From: Malachius bipustulatus | Lineage: Eukaryota > Arthropoda > Insecta > Coleoptera > Melyridae | Reading direction: 5' to 3' | Length of the DNA stretch: 64,000 nt | Assembly: GCA_910589415.1 (NCBI GenBank) | Contig: OU342630.1 | Location: 6,076,001 to 6,140,000, forward strand | Part shown: in pieces, positions 63,298 through 64,000 of the stretch | Layout: every line of letters begins with the position of its first letter | How positions within the stretch are numbered: the stretch's first letter is position 1 | Notes under the pieces: model-generated | Told to the model about the DNA's origin: nothing | What the model saw: the letters and a program-made list of their open reading frames with translations, nothing else | The model's database searches: none | Made by a program: the position numbers and the translations under genes

Positions 63298-64000
63298 TTA
63301 ATAGCTTTTTTGAGAGATGTCCGTGTCGGTGTCCGATGCGTTTGATTCCGTTGTAAGTTCTAGATGTCTGTAGATTTTCTTTTTTATTCTGGTGCATCTT
63401 GTTTTTAGCGTTTTGTGGTTGAGATGGGGGTATAATTTCGTTAGTGTATCTAGGAGACCATGAAGATTTGTTGTATAAAGCTTTGCTGTACTGATAACAT
63501 CTGGAGATCCGTGAATATTTTCAAAAAAGTCAACTAATTGCTCAAAATTTATTACGGAAGAGGATTGGTTTTCTTCCATGATTTTTTGGATAGGAAGTAA
63601 TAGCGTCTCTGTGCTGACGTCCTTGTCTGTTATGTCATCTGGTTTGAATTTTTTGGGTTTGCGCTGTAGGTTGCCCCCAACTGGAATTTTTGGTTTTAGG
63701 AAAATGTTGTCATCTTCGTGTAGCTCAACCGATTCCGGCGTGTGACAAGTCGTAGTACTTGAAGGAGCAGTTCTTTTTACGGGACGATTCTGTGAAATCG
63801 GTGTTTGATCTGTTATTTCTAGGTTTGTAGGGGTCTCAGTATTTGTGTTTTCATCGGGGTTTAGGGTGGCTAGTGAAGAGGCGTTTTCCTGATTATGGTG
63901 CGTTGATTCATTTGCGGTTGATTTCTGAGTTGAGGTTGTCTCTGCGGGGATTGTATTGGGGCACTGTCTAGCAATATGTCCGCTCTGTTTACATATGAAA
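63298..64000 (-). CDS. LINE E ORF1 protein, C-terminal part
   Basis: Open from the window edge to a stop at 63298 (about 233 codons visible). It begins with the end of a zinc knuckle (ICKQSGHIARQCPN), then a Thr/Ser/Asn-rich disordered region, a basic patch (GNLQRKPKKFKPDD) and a helical tail (NFEQLVDFFENIHGSPDV, LTKLYPHLNHKTLKTRC). This is a gag-like nucleic-acid-binding ORF1 as in I-type LINEs. The N-terminal half and start codon are outside the window. No breaks in the visible part. Confidence 0.82.
   Translation of the reverse strand, partial: FICKQSGHIARQCPNTIPAETTSTQKSTANESTHHNQENASSLATLNPDENTNTETPTNLEITDQTPISQNRPVKRTAPSSTTTCHTPESVELHEDDNIFLKPKIPVGGNLQRKPKKFKPDDITDKDVSTETLLLPIQKIMEENQSSSVINFEQLVDFFENIHGSPDVISTAKLYTTNLHGLLDTLTKLYPHLNHKTLKTRCTRIKKKIYRHLELTTESNASDTDTDISQKSY

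Larger units (their letters stand above)
56872..64000 (-). mobile_element. LINE E, I-type non-LTR retrotransposon (continues beyond the window)
   Basis: Minus strand: ORF1 from beyond 64000 to 63298; endonuclease 63290-62360; reverse transcriptase 62145-60280; RNase H 60226-59220; C-terminal knuckle 57429-57041; 3' end near 56872 with A-rich tail and the phrase GAAGAAGCCGCTAATGACTC. An RNase H domain puts it in the I-type group. Three elements interrupt it (62176-62325, 61136-61770, 57430-59201). The LINE itself would be about 5 kb or more. Confidence 0.9.

Noticed and set aside
1..64000. CRISPR arrays, operons, tRNA or rRNA genes
   Set aside because: The window is eukaryotic; repeats are dispersed fold-backs, not regularly spaced units, and no tRNA or rRNA signature was noticed by eye.

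Overview
This is a TE-dense, AT-rich insect nuclear window. It reads as insect because of the conserved UBE2G2 gene, the mix of I/LOA-, Jockey/CR1-like LINEs, a gypsy-group element with an env gene, mariner remnants, and a nuclear copy of mitochondrial ND4 that uses invertebrate mitochondrial codons. A short (CCTGA)n tract matches the TCAGG telomere repeat known from many beetles, so a beetle is possible, but one tract does not settle the order.

Layout. 1-1093: broken mariner-like transposase with a small hairpin element in it. 2012-7000: tandem duplications, fold-back elements, and an inverted array of a short palindrome. 7187-27742 (minus strand): the only host gene I can support, UBE2G2/Ubc7, with exons 1-3 at 27742-27700, 27452-27371 and 7305-7187. 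Splice phases and the reading frame fit exactly. Its second intron is about 20 kb and holds LINE A (10.57-12.42 kb), LINE B (16.7-23.5 kb), a split ND4 numt, a cysteine-rich multicopy-family pseudogene, several fold-backs, and a 10.8-kb structure bounded by inverted arms of about 0.75-1.1 kb. The catalytic-cysteine exon lies outside the window.

28-34.4 kb: UBE2G2 upstream DNA, a 182-bp duplication and LINE C. 34.6-42.9 kb: fold-backs, a gypsy-group RNase H remnant split by an RNase H-bearing LOA/I-type LINE, which is itself split by a 1.18-kb fold-back. 43.6-44.3 kb: CpG-rich satellite-like repeats. 46.75-50.9 kb: LINE D, with a local inversion in its endonuclease. 50.9-56.5 kb: errantivirus-like element with open pol and env but no gag or 5' LTR. 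56.87-64.0 kb: I-type LINE E, interrupted by three elements and running off the right edge.

The most informative pattern is nesting. Elements inserted at TA sit in sequences whose reading frame is known (the ND4 numt and LINE E three times), and removing each one with a single TA rejoins the frame. Many fold-backs share CAGGGTG/CACCCTG-type ends while their arms differ, which suggests mobilisation by a common, absent transposase. Apart from UBE2G2, every recognisable coding region belongs to a mobile element, organelle-derived DNA or a repeated pseudogene family. All family calls come from motifs read by eye; no database search was run.
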